Assembly: GCA_002344065.1 (NCBI GenBank) | Contig: DDTK01000010.1 | Location: 1 to 64,000, forward strand | Length of the DNA: 64,000 bases | From: Flammeovirgaceae bacterium UBA2366 | GTDB lineage: Bacteria; Bacteroidota; Bacteroidia; Cytophagales; Cyclobacteriaceae | Direction of reading: 5' to 3' | Shown here: piece by piece, positions 1 through 9,009 of the stretch | Layout: each line of letters begins with the position of its first letter | How positions within the stretch are numbered: position 1 is the stretch's first letter | The notes under the pieces: model-generated | The model's database searches: none | What the model was told of the DNA's origin: nothing | What the model saw: the letters and a program-made list of their open reading frames with translations, nothing else | Position numbers and translations under genes: made by a program

Positions 1-28
1 GAATACAGGCAGGCTCGTACCTCGTACA

Positions 29-50
29 CCCCTCTCCTGCAGGAGAGGGG
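29..50. repeat. 22-bp perfect palindrome (intergenic repeat)
   Basis: The arms CCCCTCTCCTG and CAGGAGAGGGG form an uninterrupted 22-bp palindrome, followed by a G-rich tail (AAGGGGTGATG). There is no T-run on either side, so it does not look like a standard intrinsic terminator. It resembles the short palindromic intergenic repeats common in Bacteroidota genomes, but only one copy was seen here. Confidence 0.6.
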
Positions 51-126
51 AAGGGGTGATGTGTTAATGTGTGATGCTATATTAATTTTAGGACGTCAAA
101 CGGATACTCGCATTGAGAAACCATCG

Positions 127-330
127 TCACTTAACCATTCGCTCAACCCGATCTTTCACGGAGTTGCCTGTATAGCGCACATACACAACATAAAGAATGA
201 GTGCGATAACGAGAATGATGATGAGTTTTATAATGCGCTTGAAAATGGAAAAGAAGAGCACAACAATCAGGACTATACCAATGGTAAGATACAAGGGGCT
301 GGAGAGTACTTTGTCGACAAAATCCTGCAT
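127..330 (-). CDS. small membrane protein, unknown function
   Basis: This 67-residue protein has one long or two closely spaced hydrophobic stretches (residues about 12-52: LYLTIGIVLIVVLFFSIF, then LIIILVIALILYVVYV), followed by a charged C-terminus (KDRVERMVK). The sequence AGGAAAA lies shortly upstream of the ATG and could serve as a ribosome binding site. The opposite-strand reading frames covering the same bases have no membrane or domain pattern. I do not recognise a family. It is probably an inner-membrane protein. Confidence 0.5.
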   Translation of the reverse strand: MQDFVDKVLSSPLYLTIGIVLIVVLFFSIFKRIIKLIIILVIALILYVVYVRYTGNSVKDRVERMVK

Positions 331-475
331 AAACGATTTTCCTGTTGATGTTTTAATAAAGATAATATTTACCTCACAGGTAACAAAGTGAACCTATCAA
401 GGGCGCTCATGATTAGATACTATCAACCAGTTTGTGGTTCAAAACAAAACCAACTACCATAATTGGCATTGCAGG

Positions 476-649
476 TTAGTGTTTCAATTCATGCTCAAGA
501 TCACTCTTGGAAGCAAACCACGTGTTGTGTGTGGTCACATAAGGAGAAACAATGAGCCAAATCACCACTGAAATTGCCAGCAGCGGTATAAACAGAATAG
601 GTAATGCAGTTGCTGCAATAAGTAAAAAGGCTATAATGAAGGTTTTCAT
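476..649 (-). CDS. small membrane protein, unknown function
   Basis: Starting at the internal ATG (MKTFIIAFLLIAATALPIL) gives 57 residues with a strongly hydrophobic core of about 40 residues and a charged tail (SKSDLEHELKH). A longer frame reaches 766, but its extra 39 residues are polar and unlike a signal sequence, so I prefer the shorter start. It lies in the same orientation as the other small membrane protein at 127-330. No family recognised; likely inner membrane. Confidence 0.4.
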   Translation of the reverse strand: MKTFIIAFLLIAATALPILFIPLLAISVVIWLIVSPYVTTHNTWFASKSDLEHELKH

Positions 650-880
650 AATGATGTTGTTAAGTGAATACTTCCCTCTCTTTAACCATAATAAATGTAC
701 CAAATCAGAATTTCCCTGCCCATGACGAATGACATGCTTTTCAGGGATAATTATCATATACATCAAATAACCAATTTTTGAAGACCACCATGAACTAATT
801 TATTTTAAACACTTTTCTTTGGCCAATGGCAAAGACAGATCAAATGTTAACTTTACAATCAGACTAATTAAACTCAAGAG

Positions 881-1105
881 ATGGCGACAACTAAAATCAC
901 GGTTAACAATAATGGTTCATTAAAAATTGAAGGCGACTTTGAAATTGTAGATATGCAAGGCAATGCCTATGGTTTACAAGGACGAACACTGGTTTCGCTA
1001 TGTCGTTGTGGGCAATCTAAAAACAAACCTTTTTGTGATGGCTCGCACAAAGGCCACCTCGAGCACGAAGCCAAAGCCTTTGAACTACCCCCGCGCAAAG
1101 TTTAA
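881..1105 (+). CDS. CDGSH-type [2Fe-2S] protein
   Basis: This 74-residue protein carries the full CDGSH iron-sulfur motif, with C41, C43, C52 and H56 in CRCGQSKNKPFCDGSH, the three-Cys one-His ligand set that binds a redox-active [2Fe-2S] cluster in mitoNEET-like proteins. There is a single motif and no membrane segment, so it should be a small soluble bacterial member. In vivo roles of bacterial members are poorly defined; electron or cluster transfer is the usual proposal. It lies 9 bp before a glycosyltransferase gene and may be cotranscribed with it. Confidence 0.9.
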   Translation: MATTKITVNNNGSLKIEGDFEIVDMQGNAYGLQGRTLVSLCRCGQSKNKPFCDGSHKGHLEHEAKAFELPPRKV

Positions 1106-1114
1106 CCGGCCGCC

Positions 1115-2269
1115 ATGCGTAACGATTACCGGTCTGTTTACGTGGCCTTCGACCCGCACCCTTCTTACAAAGGTGCGTCAACGCATATTCATCATATGTG
1201 TGATGTGCTGGCAGGTGCACACCCTACACTGTTATTACTCACACTGAAAAGCAATCAACCTCCAATCTGGACGGAGCACATTCATCAATACTGTTTTGAA
1301 TCGGAAGAAGAGAATATACTGAAGCGTGCCACAGCTTTTATGCGCTGGACAAAATCAATTCTCGATCAACAATACAACCTGGTGGTGGGCCACTTCCGCG
1401 ATACCTGGGGCGGTATGGCCGTGTTGGAATTTCCGCACATACGCCCGCTGTTTGAAGTAAACGGACTACCTTCCGTTGAGTTGCCATATCGCTATCCGTA
1501 CATCGCAGGGGAAACGTTGCAAAAGATTCTTCGCATGGAGGAACGGTGTTTGACGAAGGCCACTGCGGTAATAACCCCTTCGCACACAACGAAGGCATGT
1601 TTGATGTTGCGTGGTGTAGAGGAAGAAAAAATCACCGTCATACCCAACGGTGCTGAAGTGCCTGAAAAAGTATTACTGCGCCCGGCAGACCTTCCTGAGA
1701 AATACATGGTGTATGTGGGAGCGCTTCAACCCTGGCAAGGCGTTGATGTGCTGCTCCGGGCTTTACGCTACCTTCAGGATTTACCAGTGCCGCTTGTCAT
1801 TTGTTCATCCTACACCGAGCATCATGCAAAGCCGTACATCAAGTTTGCGGAAAAGATTGGTGTGTCGGACAAGGTGATCTGGCGGTATCAACTGGATAAG
1901 CCAGCGTTAAACAGTGTGCTCACGCATGCATTGTTCTCCGTAGCACCCCTTACAGAATGCAGCCGAAACCTGGAGCAGGGTTGTTCGCCCCTGAAAATTC
2001 TGGAGAGTATGGCGTGTGGTACACCCGTTATTGCTTCTCAAATTCCGGTGGTGAGTGAGATCATCAGTCATGATGAGGATGGCATTCTTTGTCGTGCAGA
2101 TCGTCCTGCAGAATTGTCGCGCACCATGCGCATTGCCATGGATTACCCGGAACGCACCCGGCAGTTGGGTGAACAAGCCAGACGAAAAATTCAACAGGAG
2201 TTTACCTGGTCGCACGCACACCGTACGTTGCAGCAGGTTTATGATAATGTTCTGACCTTTTCTTTTTAA
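1115..2269 (+). CDS. glycosyltransferase family 4 (GT-B fold)
   Basis: The protein has 384 residues. The N-terminal acceptor domain opens with a PHPSYKGASTHIHH segment, the 'KGA..H' pattern of GT4 enzymes. The C-terminal nucleotide-sugar domain has YVGALQPWQGVDVLL and the donor-site region SPLKILESMACGTPVIAS, where the family's second catalytic glutamate falls. It should transfer a sugar from a nucleotide donor to a glycan or lipid on the cytoplasmic face of the membrane; donor and acceptor cannot be read from sequence. It is followed closely by other plus-strand genes including a second GT4, which suggests a surface-polysaccharide locus. Confidence 0.85.
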   Translation: MRNDYRSVYVAFDPHPSYKGASTHIHHMCDVLAGAHPTLLLLTLKSNQPPIWTEHIHQYCFESEEENILKRATAFMRWTKSILDQQYNLVVGHFRDTWGGMAVLEFPHIRPLFEVNGLPSVELPYRYPYIAGETLQKILRMEERCLTKATAVITPSHTTKACLMLRGVEEEKITVIPNGAEVPEKVLLRPADLPEKYMVYVGALQPWQGVDVLLRALRYLQDLPVPLVICSSYTEHHAKPYIKFAEKIGVSDKVIWRYQLDKPALNSVLTHALFSVAPLTECSRNLEQGCSPLKILESMACGTPVIASQIPVVSEIISHDEDGILCRADRPAELSRTMRIAMDYPERTRQLGEQARRKIQQEFTWSHAHRTLQQVYDNVLTFSF

Positions 2270-2280
2270 CCTCCACTACC

Positions 2281-3321
2281 ATGAGCATCAGCAAAGCCAA
2301 TCAGTTTTACCAGGAGCTTACCCCGCAGCAAAAACATTTTGTCGACAACAAAATCATTAATACCACCTTGAGTGTAAAACACTGGATTGGATTTTTGAGC
2401 AAGGCAAGTGCCTATGATGAATACAGCGATAAGGCCAGACAGACATTGTCCGTAAGGATGTCGTTAGTAACGGTAGGCATTATCGGCCTTGTCATTTTGG
2501 CGTTTGTAATGGAGAACTATTACCTGTTTGCACTTCCTGTTATTTTGGGAATCTTTCTTTTTAACATGGCCCAAACGAGAAGTCACTTTGCAAAACGCGA
2601 TATCAACAATTATCTGCGTTTGTTTTTCATGCCTTTTCTGGAGGTTGTACGGCAGAAAGCCGGTGAAGAAGCCAAGCTTTCAGCTTCACTTGATTTTCGC
2701 GATCCGTTTAAGGCGCTAACCCCATCGAAGGAGGAAGTTAATGTTCATGGTCGGAAGCGCTACATCAACACATACGAACCGAAAATGATCATTGCAGGCG
2801 TTACGCTTTTGGATAGTTCCTACCTGGAAGCGGTTGTGATGGATGAAATTAAGAAAGTAAGCTACACCAACCCGAGAGGGAAGTCCAAATCGAAAACAAA
2901 AACAGTGCACCGCATTTTTATCCGGCTAACGGCAAATAAAAATGTGTACAAGCGCAATGAAATAAATATACCACCACAAGTAGAGTTTAGCGAAAATACC
3001 GATAGTTACCTGTTCAAACTCAAGGAAAAGAAAAAGGAGGAAACATACGGTGTATTAAAGCCCGGTGTGTTTTTTAAAGAATTGGCGTTGCTCTTTGGAT
3101 TGCTTCAACCCCTTCACGGTGCTGCCGCAGAAGGCCAGACCACATCAACAGAAGCAATACCTGCTGCAGCAAGCGGTATCGCAGGCACCGGCAGCAGAAT
3201 CACCGAAGCCTTGGTGTGGAACGATTTACTTTTTAACAGCTATGATTATGACAGCGTTTCCAGGCGTGGCAGTGGATTGCTGGGAAGTGAGAATGAATCA
3301 CGAAATATTTTTGATAGCTAG
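2281..3321 (+). CDS. hypothetical membrane protein
   Basis: This 346-residue protein has two adjacent transmembrane segments at about residues 63-98 (VTVGIIGLVILAFVM and LFALPVILGIFLFNMA), flanked by a soluble N-terminal region and a large, charged, probably cytoplasmic C-terminal region. A low-complexity Ala/Gly/Thr stretch occurs near residues 282-305. I recognise no domain. It ends directly against the ATG of the next glycosyltransferase (stop 3319-3321, start 3322), so the two are almost certainly cotranscribed. Confidence 0.7.
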   Translation: MSISKANQFYQELTPQQKHFVDNKIINTTLSVKHWIGFLSKASAYDEYSDKARQTLSVRMSLVTVGIIGLVILAFVMENYYLFALPVILGIFLFNMAQTRSHFAKRDINNYLRLFFMPFLEVVRQKAGEEAKLSASLDFRDPFKALTPSKEEVNVHGRKRYINTYEPKMIIAGVTLLDSSYLEAVVMDEIKKVSYTNPRGKSKSKTKTVHRIFIRLTANKNVYKRNEINIPPQVEFSENTDSYLFKLKEKKKEETYGVLKPGVFFKELALLFGLLQPLHGAAAEGQTTSTEAIPAAASGIAGTGSRITEALVWNDLLFNSYDYDSVSRRGSGLLGSENESRNIFDS

Positions 3322-4461
3322 ATGAGCATCCTTTGGCTCACCGAAAATTATCCGCCACAGCGCGGAGGCATGGCCCAGTCGTGCGACAGGATTGTTGATC
3401 AGCTGCGCAAACTCGGGCATACCATAAATGTATTGCATTTCACAGATCGGGGCATTCCCTTTCAGGTAACGCAACAACTGAATGGGTGGTATGCAGTCGC
3501 TCCCTTTGAAGACAGTGAAGCACACACGCTCAATGTAACCTGGGAATTTGTCAGGCAAAAATCCATTTCGGCCATCGTTTGTTTTGGTGGTTACTTACCG
3601 ATGCTAGCCGCGCCAGTTTTTTCAAAATGGTTATCGGTGCCGTTGCTCACCCTGGTGCGTGGTAACGATTTTGACTCCGCGGTTTTTACACCACGTAAAC
3701 GTGATATGATGCGTGATGTGCTGGAAGCCTCCCGCGTGGTGAGTGTAGTTTCAAAGGACAAGATTGAAAAAATAAAAAAACTTTTTCCGCACGTGAATGT
3801 GCAGTATGTACCCAATGGCATTGATATAGAAAGCTGGAATCCAACGCCGAGTGAACTTGCATTTGCCGAAACATGGCGAAAGGAAAACAGTGAACATAAA
3901 GTTTGCATTGGCTTATTCGGACAGTTAAAAGCCAAGAAGGGTGTTCGTTTTTTATTTGATGCCTTACGGCAATCTGAAATGTTGGAGCGGATGCACTTTT
4001 TACTAATCGGGGAAGTAACCGATGAAACCGGGCAGCTCATAGCCTCCAACGAGTTTTCCATAACCTCTTGTCCCTTTCTCGACCGGTATGAGTTGCTGAA
4101 GTATTATTTGTGTTGCGATGGCATTGCCATTCCTTCATTTTATGATGGCATGCCCAACGTGTTGCTGGAAGCCGGTGCCCTGGGCATTCCGGTTATAGCT
4201 TCCAACACAGGCGGCATGAAAGACATTATCACAGACCGGCAAAATGGCATGGTGTTTACACCCGGTGAAGCCTTATCATGCCGGAAATCTTTTTTTGATT
4301 TTGTAAATTTATCAGGTGATTCCCGCGCAGCGCTGGGCGCCCAACTGAAAAGCACCATACATACACAGTATACCGTACAACTTGAAACCAAACGATATGA
4401 TGAACTTATCAAAACGTGGCTGGATAGTAATCACACTGCTGTCCGCCTGCACGCTCAGTAG
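3322..4461 (+). CDS. glycosyltransferase family 4 (GT-B fold)
   Basis: The protein has 379 residues. The N-terminus LTENYPPQRGGMAQSCDRI is the classic GT4 opening ('YPP..GG'). The linker YVPNGIDIESWNP and the donor-site segment PSFYDGMPNVLLEAGALGIP (acidic residues in the EX7E arrangement) complete the GT-B architecture, followed by PVIASNTGG. It is a nucleotide-sugar-dependent retaining glycosyltransferase of unknown specificity. It starts on the base after the stop codon of the preceding membrane-protein gene, and its 3' end overlaps the following lipoprotein gene by about 60 bp, so the run looks translationally coupled. Confidence 0.88.
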   Translation: MSILWLTENYPPQRGGMAQSCDRIVDQLRKLGHTINVLHFTDRGIPFQVTQQLNGWYAVAPFEDSEAHTLNVTWEFVRQKSISAIVCFGGYLPMLAAPVFSKWLSVPLLTLVRGNDFDSAVFTPRKRDMMRDVLEASRVVSVVSKDKIEKIKKLFPHVNVQYVPNGIDIESWNPTPSELAFAETWRKENSEHKVCIGLFGQLKAKKGVRFLFDALRQSEMLERMHFLLIGEVTDETGQLIASNEFSITSCPFLDRYELLKYYLCCDGIAIPSFYDGMPNVLLEAGALGIPVIASNTGGMKDIITDRQNGMVFTPGEALSCRKSFFDFVNLSGDSRAALGAQLKSTIHTQYTVQLETKRYDELIKTWLDSNHTAVRLHAQ

Positions 4462-4978
4462 CTCGAATGAAGGTTCTGGCCAATATTCTATTCACTCCGC
4501 AACGGATGCAGAGCTGGCTGCGATCAGTATCAGTTCTGATGAAATTTCTGTAAGGGATGCAGACGGCCAACTCATTGGCGTGGCGAAACGCAGCGATAAG
4601 CGAAAATATTATGATCCTTCCAACACCATGGTGTATGCTGTTAAACTTGATGATGATGGTTTTAAACTTCGTGATGGCAACGAACAACTGATCTGGAAAA
4701 TCAAACTGTATGAAGACAAATTAAAGATTGCCAACAACGAAGAGATGTACAGTGGCTATGAAGTTAAGTTGCGCGATGGGAAATTGAAATTGGAGCGGAA
4801 CGAGACAGAGATTAAATCAATTCGGCTTAGCGAGAGTACCGATTGGTATGATGTGGAAGGACGCTACAAAATTCAAGGCTTCGGACAATCGCTGGCCGCT
4901 GGCATTTTGCTAATCGATGATTTGAAAGAGCGCGAAAAGTTTATCATCATGGCCGAGCTCGCCAAGCGGGGTCGATGA
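4400..4978 (+). CDS. putative lipoprotein with repeated beta-strand motif
   Basis: Starting at ATG 4400 (or 4397) gives about 192 residues with a lipoprotein signal: MNLSKRGW, a short hydrophobic core, then the lipobox LSAC. The frame is open to a TTG at 4382, but that start would bury the signal. The mature part contains imperfect repeats around the pattern KLRDG/KL (DDDGFKLRDGNEQLIWKIK, YEVKLRDGKLKLERN), which suggests a repetitive beta-sheet fold. I do not recognise the family. It sits between two glycosyltransferase-like genes, overlapping the first by about 60 bp and sharing ATGA with the second. Confidence 0.65.
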   Translation: MNLSKRGWIVITLLSACTLSSSNEGSGQYSIHSATDAELAAISISSDEISVRDADGQLIGVAKRSDKRKYYDPSNTMVYAVKLDDDGFKLRDGNEQLIWKIKLYEDKLKIANNEEMYSGYEVKLRDGKLKLERNETEIKSIRLSESTDWYDVEGRYKIQGFGQSLAAGILLIDDLKEREKFIIMAELAKRGR

Positions 4979-5805
4979 AACTTTTCTATGCGATGGGAGG
5001 AGGACTGGGCCACCTGTACCGGGTGCGCACCTTCATTGACCAGGCTCACCTCACATCGATTAAGGTTCTGACTAATAATCCGCTGGCGGAAAAATTATTT
5101 TCACACGAGGAGATCGTGTTTGTCGAGCACGAAACCCCACACGGACTTACTCAACAGATTCAATCTACGCTAAACATTATACCATTCACGGAATTATATG
5201 TCGATGCATTTCCTGTGGGGTTGTTTGGCGAATTACCAGCCCTGAACCTAAGAACAGTTTACCTGGCCAGGCGATTGAACTGGAGTAATTATAAATTACT
5301 GGTTAAGGCCGGACAACTTCGTTTTAATGAGACGTTGCTTTTTGAGGAATTGGAAGAAGAGCATTTGCAGTTTGTCAGTGAAGTCTCAGAAAATATTTCT
5401 CCCATTGACCTTAACTATCCGCAAGCTGACAGCAGCAGAATTATTTCCAGGAAAATTATTCCACAGGCAAAACCGGTTTGGCTCATTGTTCATTCCTTCA
5501 TCCGGGAAGAGGTTGAGTCACTGGTGCGGTATGCCAAAGAAGTTGCCCGTTTGGAAAAGCAAGATCCTGTATTTATTGTACTGAGCGATCAGCAGATCGT
5601 TGAGGAAAATGTGTTTTGTTATGCCTGGTTTCCGGCTCAGGATTGGTTTCCGCTTGCCTCACGGATTTTTACTGGTGGAGGTTTTAATGTGTTGAAGCAA
5701 GCTGTTCCTTATGCAGAAAAAATTACCGCCATTCCCTTTCCCAGACGCTATGATGACCAGGCCTGGCGCATCAAAAAGTTTAAATCAGCATTATTGATGA
5801 CCTGA
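4975..5805 (+). CDS. glycosyltransferase-like protein (GT-B, MurG/GT28-like)
   Basis: The protein has 276 residues. The N-terminus MKLFYAMGGGLGHLYRVR contains the glycine-rich GGGLGH..R loop typical of GT28/MurG-like enzymes. The C-terminus has GGGFNVLKQAVPYAEK followed by PFPRRYDDQ, matching the donor-site loop of the same fold. It is shorter than MurG (about 350), so it may be a compact or divergent member. The start overlaps the preceding stop (ATGA at 4975-4978). It is the last gene of the run starting at 881 or 1115. Substrates are unknown. Confidence 0.65.
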   Translation: MKLFYAMGGGLGHLYRVRTFIDQAHLTSIKVLTNNPLAEKLFSHEEIVFVEHETPHGLTQQIQSTLNIIPFTELYVDAFPVGLFGELPALNLRTVYLARRLNWSNYKLLVKAGQLRFNETLLFEELEEEHLQFVSEVSENISPIDLNYPQADSSRIISRKIIPQAKPVWLIVHSFIREEVESLVRYAKEVARLEKQDPVFIVLSDQQIVEENVFCYAWFPAQDWFPLASRIFTGGGFNVLKQAVPYAEKITAIPFPRRYDDQAWRIKKFKSALLMT

Positions 5806-5900
5806 TGTAGAACAGCATCTTATTTCATTGAATTTTTGGGTGGTTTAGCAAGGGTTTGTTTAACTTCGGATACGCTATTACACCAATGAACCCCTCAATC

Positions 5901-6884
5901 ATGAACAAAATCGTTAAATACATAACGTATTTCGTTGTGTTTCTAATTCTGGCTGTCGTGGCCATATTAAGCTATGTAAATGCAGCCATGCCCAATGTGG
6001 GCTCCGCAGAGGATTTGAAAATTGATTATACTCAGGAACGCATCGAACACGGACGATACCTGGCGAATGCTGTAATGCTTTGCATGGACTGTCATGCACA
6101 ACGCGACTGGACGAAATTTACGGGACCACCGAAAGAAGGAACACTGGGCGCAGGAGGAGATGAATTCAATCAGAACGATGGCTTCCCCGGAGTGTTTTAT
6201 GCGAAGAACATCACGCCCGCTGGTATCAGCAGCTATACAGATGGTGAACTTTTCAGGGTTATCACTACGGGTGTGAATAAAGATGGCAAGGCCATGTTTC
6301 CGATAATGCCCTACCTGCATTATGGTAAAATGGACCCGGAAGATATCTATAGTGTCATTGCCTATATTCGTTCGCTTGAGCCTGTTCAAAATGAAATCCC
6401 TGAATCACAACCAGATTTTCCTTTCAGTTTAATCGTAAAGACTATACCGCAAAAAGCTCAACCACAAAAACGCCCGGATAAATCAGACTGGATTGCATAC
6501 GGTGCCTACATGACCAACGCCTCTGGTTGCATTGAGTGCCATACACAAGTAAGCGGTAGCGGACAAATCATAAAAGAGCAGGCCTTTGGCGGAGGACGTG
6601 AGTTTGTTTTTCCGGACGGATCAGTACTGCGAACAATGAATATTACACCCGACAAAACCGGTATAGGCACCTGGACGGAGGAAAAATTTGTACGGATGTT
6701 CAAACAGTATGCCGACTCTTCCTACGTTGCTCAAACGGTGGCACCCGGTGAATACAACACAATTATGCCCTGGATGATGTACGCGCACATGGAAGAAGAC
6801 GACCTGAAAGCCATATTCGCATATCTCCAAACCGTTAAGCCGATAGAAAATATTGTGGAGCGTTTTACACCACCATCTGAGTGA
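5901..6884 (+). CDS. membrane-anchored dihaem cytochrome c
   Basis: The protein has 327 residues from ATG 5901: one N-terminal transmembrane anchor (KIVKYITYFVVFLILAVVAI), then two cytochrome c domains with haem sites CMDCH (C61, C64, H65) and CIECH (C210, C213, H214). NITPDKTGIGTW and downstream MPW are typical of the alcohol-dehydrogenase/nicotinate-dehydrogenase cytochrome subunits. It should carry electrons in the periplasm. Upstream in-frame starts exist (TTG 5856, ATG 5886). I chose 5901 because the haem cysteines then fall at the same residue numbers as in the next gene, a clear paralogue. No dehydrogenase catalytic subunit is adjacent. Confidence 0.85.
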   Translation: MNKIVKYITYFVVFLILAVVAILSYVNAAMPNVGSAEDLKIDYTQERIEHGRYLANAVMLCMDCHAQRDWTKFTGPPKEGTLGAGGDEFNQNDGFPGVFYAKNITPAGISSYTDGELFRVITTGVNKDGKAMFPIMPYLHYGKMDPEDIYSVIAYIRSLEPVQNEIPESQPDFPFSLIVKTIPQKAQPQKRPDKSDWIAYGAYMTNASGCIECHTQVSGSGQIIKEQAFGGGREFVFPDGSVLRTMNITPDKTGIGTWTEEKFVRMFKQYADSSYVAQTVAPGEYNTIMPWMMYAHMEEDDLKAIFAYLQTVKPIENIVERFTPPSE

Positions 6885-6929
6885 TACATGGATGCTTAAA
6901 ATATTCATTCAACCTAACCTCAATCAGCC

Positions 6930-7913
6930 ATGCTCAAGAAAATTCTACTCGGTATTGTTTTGATACTTGTAACAGTTGTTGTGATTTTAGTAATCACCGT
7001 TAACCTTCGCTATAACCGCACCTTTGATGCGCCTTATCCTGACATCCAGGCCAGTACGGATTCCGCTATGATCGCGAGAGGAAAGTATCTCGCATACGGT
7101 CCGGCACATTGTTCCTTTTGTCATGCACCTATGACTGAGTTCCAACGTGTAGATCGTGGAGAAGAAGCCCCGCTAAAAGGCGGATTTGATTTCAAGATGC
7201 CCTTTGGAAATATGTTTGCTCCTAACATTACACCGGATGAAGAAACAGGAATCGGAAAACTTACGGATGGACAAATTGCCCGTGCGTTGCGCTATGGAGT
7301 TGCCCGGGATGGAAGGGCCATTATTGACATGATGCCTTTCTATGATATGAGTGACGATGACCTTAAAGCCATTATCTCTTTTCTTCGTTCGCAGGAACCT
7401 ATTCACAATCCCAGACCAAAGCATGAGCTCAATTTTATAGGCAAAGCAGTTTTTTCATTTCTTATTAAGCCCATGGGCGATGGAGATGTGCCCCCTGCCC
7501 CTGCGCCTGATTCAACAGCCACCTATGGTGCATATATCGCCAACAGTATTGCTAACTGCGGAGGTTGCCATACCCCGCGCGATATGATGACCGGAGCATA
7601 TACGGGACCTGGGTTTTCTGGTGGAAACAAATTTGAAATCATCGATGAAAACGGAAACATCGTGAAAGGCAAACATATAATGACACCAAACATCACTCCC
7701 GACAAGGAAACCGGACGTATGGCCGATTGGACTCAGCAAGATTTTATTAAACGTTTTCGCGATGGCCGGGTCATTCCGGGCACACCCATGCCCTGGGGGC
7801 CCTTCAGCCGCATGAGCGACATGGAACTTATTGCACTTTATAAATATCTTCAGACAGTAGCTCCGGCAAGAAGTGAGTACATGCTCGGTATTCAGAATGG
7901 TGATCCGTTCTAA
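6930..7913 (+). CDS. membrane-anchored dihaem cytochrome c
   Basis: This 327-residue paralogue of the preceding gene has an N-terminal anchor (LLGIVLILVTVVVILVITV), haem sites CSFCH (C61, C64, H65) and CGGCH (C210, C213, H214), and the family signatures NITPDEETGIGKL, NITPDKETGRMADW and a late MPWGP that may provide the methionine ligand. It is probably exported and membrane-tethered, shuttling electrons in the periplasm. The two genes are 45 bp apart on one strand and look like a tandem duplication. The electron donor is not apparent from the immediate surroundings. Confidence 0.87.
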   Translation: MLKKILLGIVLILVTVVVILVITVNLRYNRTFDAPYPDIQASTDSAMIARGKYLAYGPAHCSFCHAPMTEFQRVDRGEEAPLKGGFDFKMPFGNMFAPNITPDEETGIGKLTDGQIARALRYGVARDGRAIIDMMPFYDMSDDDLKAIISFLRSQEPIHNPRPKHELNFIGKAVFSFLIKPMGDGDVPPAPAPDSTATYGAYIANSIANCGGCHTPRDMMTGAYTGPGFSGGNKFEIIDENGNIVKGKHIMTPNITPDKETGRMADWTQQDFIKRFRDGRVIPGTPMPWGPFSRMSDMELIALYKYLQTVAPARSEYMLGIQNGDPF

Positions 7914-7977
7914 TCGGTAAAAGCCCCGAAGGTGGTTAACTACTATATGGTTTGTTTTCTAAGAGCTTGAACTTTAT

Positions 7978-8904
7978 TTATTTCGTTTTAACAAACAGGT
8001 GCGGAGCCGGTATTGTCTTGTAGTAGATCACACTTAAAAAGCCTTTATCGGAGGCCCGTTTGATTTCCATTTTTATGGCATCACCCTTTTTTATTCCGCC
8101 TGCCTCTACCGGCTTTTGAGCTACTAATGTTGCCGTACAACCATTCCAGGTAAGCTTGTAATCTTCGGTCATCTTTCCATCTTTAAATTCACTATACCGG
8201 TTGGCGGTTACAACAGCCTTAACATCTCCTAGTATAGTTTCGGTTACGTATTCGCCCATCACCAACTTGTTACACCCATTGGTTGCGGCAGGATAGGCTT
8301 TTAGTGCTGCAAAAGTCTCATCGTTTTCCAATGCAGCACAATTATCCATAAGGGTCATGGCCAGATCTAATCCCAGAACAGTCATGGCTTTGAACATATT
8401 GTCAATCTCTTTGTAATGCGTTGTCAGCCGCTCTTCCAATGATTCTTCATTGGCCTCAAACACGCGCTTCATGCATTCGTCCCAATCCTTCTCTTTGGTA
8501 ACTTCAAGACAGCGGCAAATCGCATCGCCAAAACCCTTTAATAATTCTGTATTTGAATCAATTGCAAGCAACTTAGGATCAACCTCTACTTTTTCTTTCT
8601 TCTTATTAAGCCGTGCAAATTCATCGGGGCAGTTTTTGTAGGCCTCATTACGCACAGCGGTCATTGCTTCGAAGGGCTCCTCTTTAAAAGTGCCCTGTTT
8701 GCGCAACTCAGCCTCAACCTCATCGGAGTACTCAGACAAGCACCCCAGAATTTTAAAGGGAAGTTGTTTTTCCGTAAAGTCATCCGTGTTAATACTTTTT
8801 AAACATTCACAACCTTCAGCCGCTGCTTTGGTAATGATATCTTGTGCAGACAGGGACGTAAAGCTCCACACAACTAAAGTGAGTGGTAGAAAAAGCCGGT
8901 TCAT
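7978..8904 (-). CDS. secreted hypothetical protein
   Basis: The protein has 308 residues. A signal peptide (MNRLFLPLTLVVWSFTSLSA, probable cleavage before QD) is followed by a Cys-containing alpha-helical region (EGCECLKS, LGCLSEYS, ICRCLEV, DECMKRVF, MDNCAALE) and a C-terminal beta-rich part from about residue 215 (VTETILGDVKAVVTA). The spaced cysteines suggest disulfides in a periplasmic or surface protein. I do not recognise a domain. It is convergent with the cytochrome genes and separated from the hydrogenase protease by about 100 bp. Confidence 0.7.
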   Translation of the reverse strand: MNRLFLPLTLVVWSFTSLSAQDIITKAAAEGCECLKSINTDDFTEKQLPFKILGCLSEYSDEVEAELRKQGTFKEEPFEAMTAVRNEAYKNCPDEFARLNKKKEKVEVDPKLLAIDSNTELLKGFGDAICRCLEVTKEKDWDECMKRVFEANEESLEERLTTHYKEIDNMFKAMTVLGLDLAMTLMDNCAALENDETFAALKAYPAATNGCNKLVMGEYVTETILGDVKAVVTANRYSEFKDGKMTEDYKLTWNGCTATLVAQKPVEAGGIKKGDAIKMEIKRASDKGFLSVIYYKTIPAPHLFVKTK

Positions 8905-9009
8905 TTCATTTTTGGGTTTAATGATTTTATTAAAGGTATGAACCGAGCATGGATAAATAATGTAGACACCCCCTACATAAGCATGTGGGCGAGGGAGTGT
9001 GTTGATCGT

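Noticed and set aside
4382..4399. TTG start for the lipoprotein gene
   Set aside because: It would place six polar residues before the lipoprotein signal and deepen the overlap with the glycosyltransferase gene; ATG 4400 gives a proper signal.
5914..6389. Minus-strand open frames inside the first cytochrome gene
   Set aside because: They lie opposite a gene with unmistakable haem motifs and have no domain or signal pattern of their own.
7914..7977. Terminator between convergent cytochrome and secreted-protein genes
   Set aside because: There are short G/C stretches near 7923-7935 but no matching stem followed by a T-run on either strand.
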